Shown here: positions 5,925 to 6,065 of the stretch, one piece after another | Layout: each line of letters starts with the position of its first letter | Numbering within the stretch: position 1 is the stretch's first letter | Source: Armatimonadota bacterium | GTDB taxonomy: Bacteria > Armatimonadota > DTGP01 > JAHWJO01 | Assembly: GCA_019348365.1 (NCBI GenBank) | Contig: JAHWJO010000311.1 | Span: 1-6,065 of the forward strand | Direction: 5' to 3' | Length of the DNA: 6,065 nucleotides | Position numbers and translations under genes: made by a program | Notes under the pieces: model-generated | The model's database searches: none | Told to the model about the DNA's origin: nothing | Seen by the model: the letters and a program-made list of their open reading frames with translations, nothing else

Positions 5925-6011
5925 AAAGTGTGCAAAAGAGGTCAGGCGGCTAGCTTGTCAGGATGCCTCACCCTTTCTCCATTGACGTAAGCCGCCCCCT
6001 CGGCGACCTCT
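5923..6011 (-). terminator. Long stem-loop upstream of dut, possible terminator of an upstream minus-strand gene
   Basis: AGAGGTC (5937-5943) pairs perfectly with GACCTCT (6005-6011). One base further in, GGCGGCT (5945-5951) pairs perfectly with AGCCGCC (5990-5996). Inside these, GTCA (5957-5960) pairs with TGAC (5983-5986) and GGA (5961-5963) with TCC (5978-5980). On the minus strand the stem ends in CTCTTTT, then GCACAC, then TTTTT (5927-5923), which suits a terminator, though the stem is unusually long and interrupted. On the plus strand no T run follows. It might instead be a structured RNA or an IS-end hairpin. Confidence 0.4.
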
Positions 6012-6064
6012 CCTAAGAGGGTGTATAGAAAGGAGTGAGAAGAGGGTAAGCTAGAGATATGAAC
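5942..6064 (-). CDS. Possible C-terminal end of an unidentified gene, cut by the window edge
   Basis: A minus-strand frame is open from the right edge (6064) to TGA at 5944-5942, giving 40 residues without a stop. Its last ~23 residues (GEVAEGAAYVNGERVRHPDK, then LAA) look like an ordinary folded bacterial protein; the first ~15 are Ser- and Leu-rich and less convincing. The stop codon falls inside the first arm of the large hairpin, as seen where a terminator overlaps a gene end. No family is recognised. It may be a real gene tail, a transposase tail, or chance in a structured stretch. Confidence 0.3.
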   Translation of the reverse strand, partial: VHISSLPSSHSFLYTLLGEVAEGAAYVNGERVRHPDKLAA

Positions 6065-6065
6065 C

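Noticed and set aside
5928..6065. Possible 5' end of a plus-strand group II intron (GTGTG at 5928 followed by structured sequence)
   Set aside because: The GUGYG match is only five bases, the following helices do not resemble any domain I that I can recognise, and no reverse transcriptase or domain V lies in the window. The sequence to the right would be needed.
1..6065. CRISPR array, tRNA, rRNA, toxin-antitoxin or phage-defence genes
   Set aside because: No regularly spaced repeats, no tRNA T-loop signature, and no protein with such domains was seen; all sizeable genes are explained by housekeeping or aromatic-compound functions.

Overview
The window is bacterial chromosomal DNA of moderately high GC content. 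Every convincing gene lies on the minus strand, so transcription runs from right to left. The taxon cannot be fixed from the sequence. The gene set (dUTPase, CNNM/CorC-type membrane protein, XerD, a quinone-type extradiol dioxygenase module) is compatible with many free-living bacteria. GTG starts on two genes and decayed insertion-sequence DNA are the only other clues.

Right half (5942-2913, read leftward): a possible 3' end of an unidentified minus-strand gene runs in from the right edge. It ends inside a long hairpin that could act as its terminator. Then come a promoter-like site, dut (dUTPase, all five motifs intact), a CNNM/CorC-family membrane protein with a CBS pair, and xerD (tyrosine recombinase, all six catalytic residues intact). 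These are housekeeping genes in one orientation with gaps of about 90-110 bases.

Middle (2912-2331): about 580 bases without an intact gene. It contains the 3' end of an IS3-family insertion sequence: the last ~35 codons of the orfB transposase, its stop, and a terminal repeat ending at 2525. The rest of the element has decayed. Left of it is the promoter region of the next operon.

Left half (2330-198): a compact minus-strand operon with a PcpA/LinE/MhqO-type ring-cleaving dioxygenase (VOC fold), an MhqD-type alpha/beta-hydrolase that overlaps it by four bases (GTGA), a short unexplained reading frame, and a small cupin. The first two probably form a module that opens hydroquinone- or catechol-like rings and hydrolyses products; the cupin's role is unknown. 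The operon is followed by a minus-strand intrinsic terminator (91-64). A second, GC-rich terminator points the other way (103-140), so a plus-strand transcript probably arrives from beyond the left edge. The first ~47 bases hold a short GGTCACCCC repeat that may be an insertion-sequence end.

I found no CRISPR array, tRNA, rRNA, toxin-antitoxin pair or defence system. The points most worth a second look are the structured right edge, the orphan reading frame before the cupin gene, and the IS3 scar between the two gene blocks.
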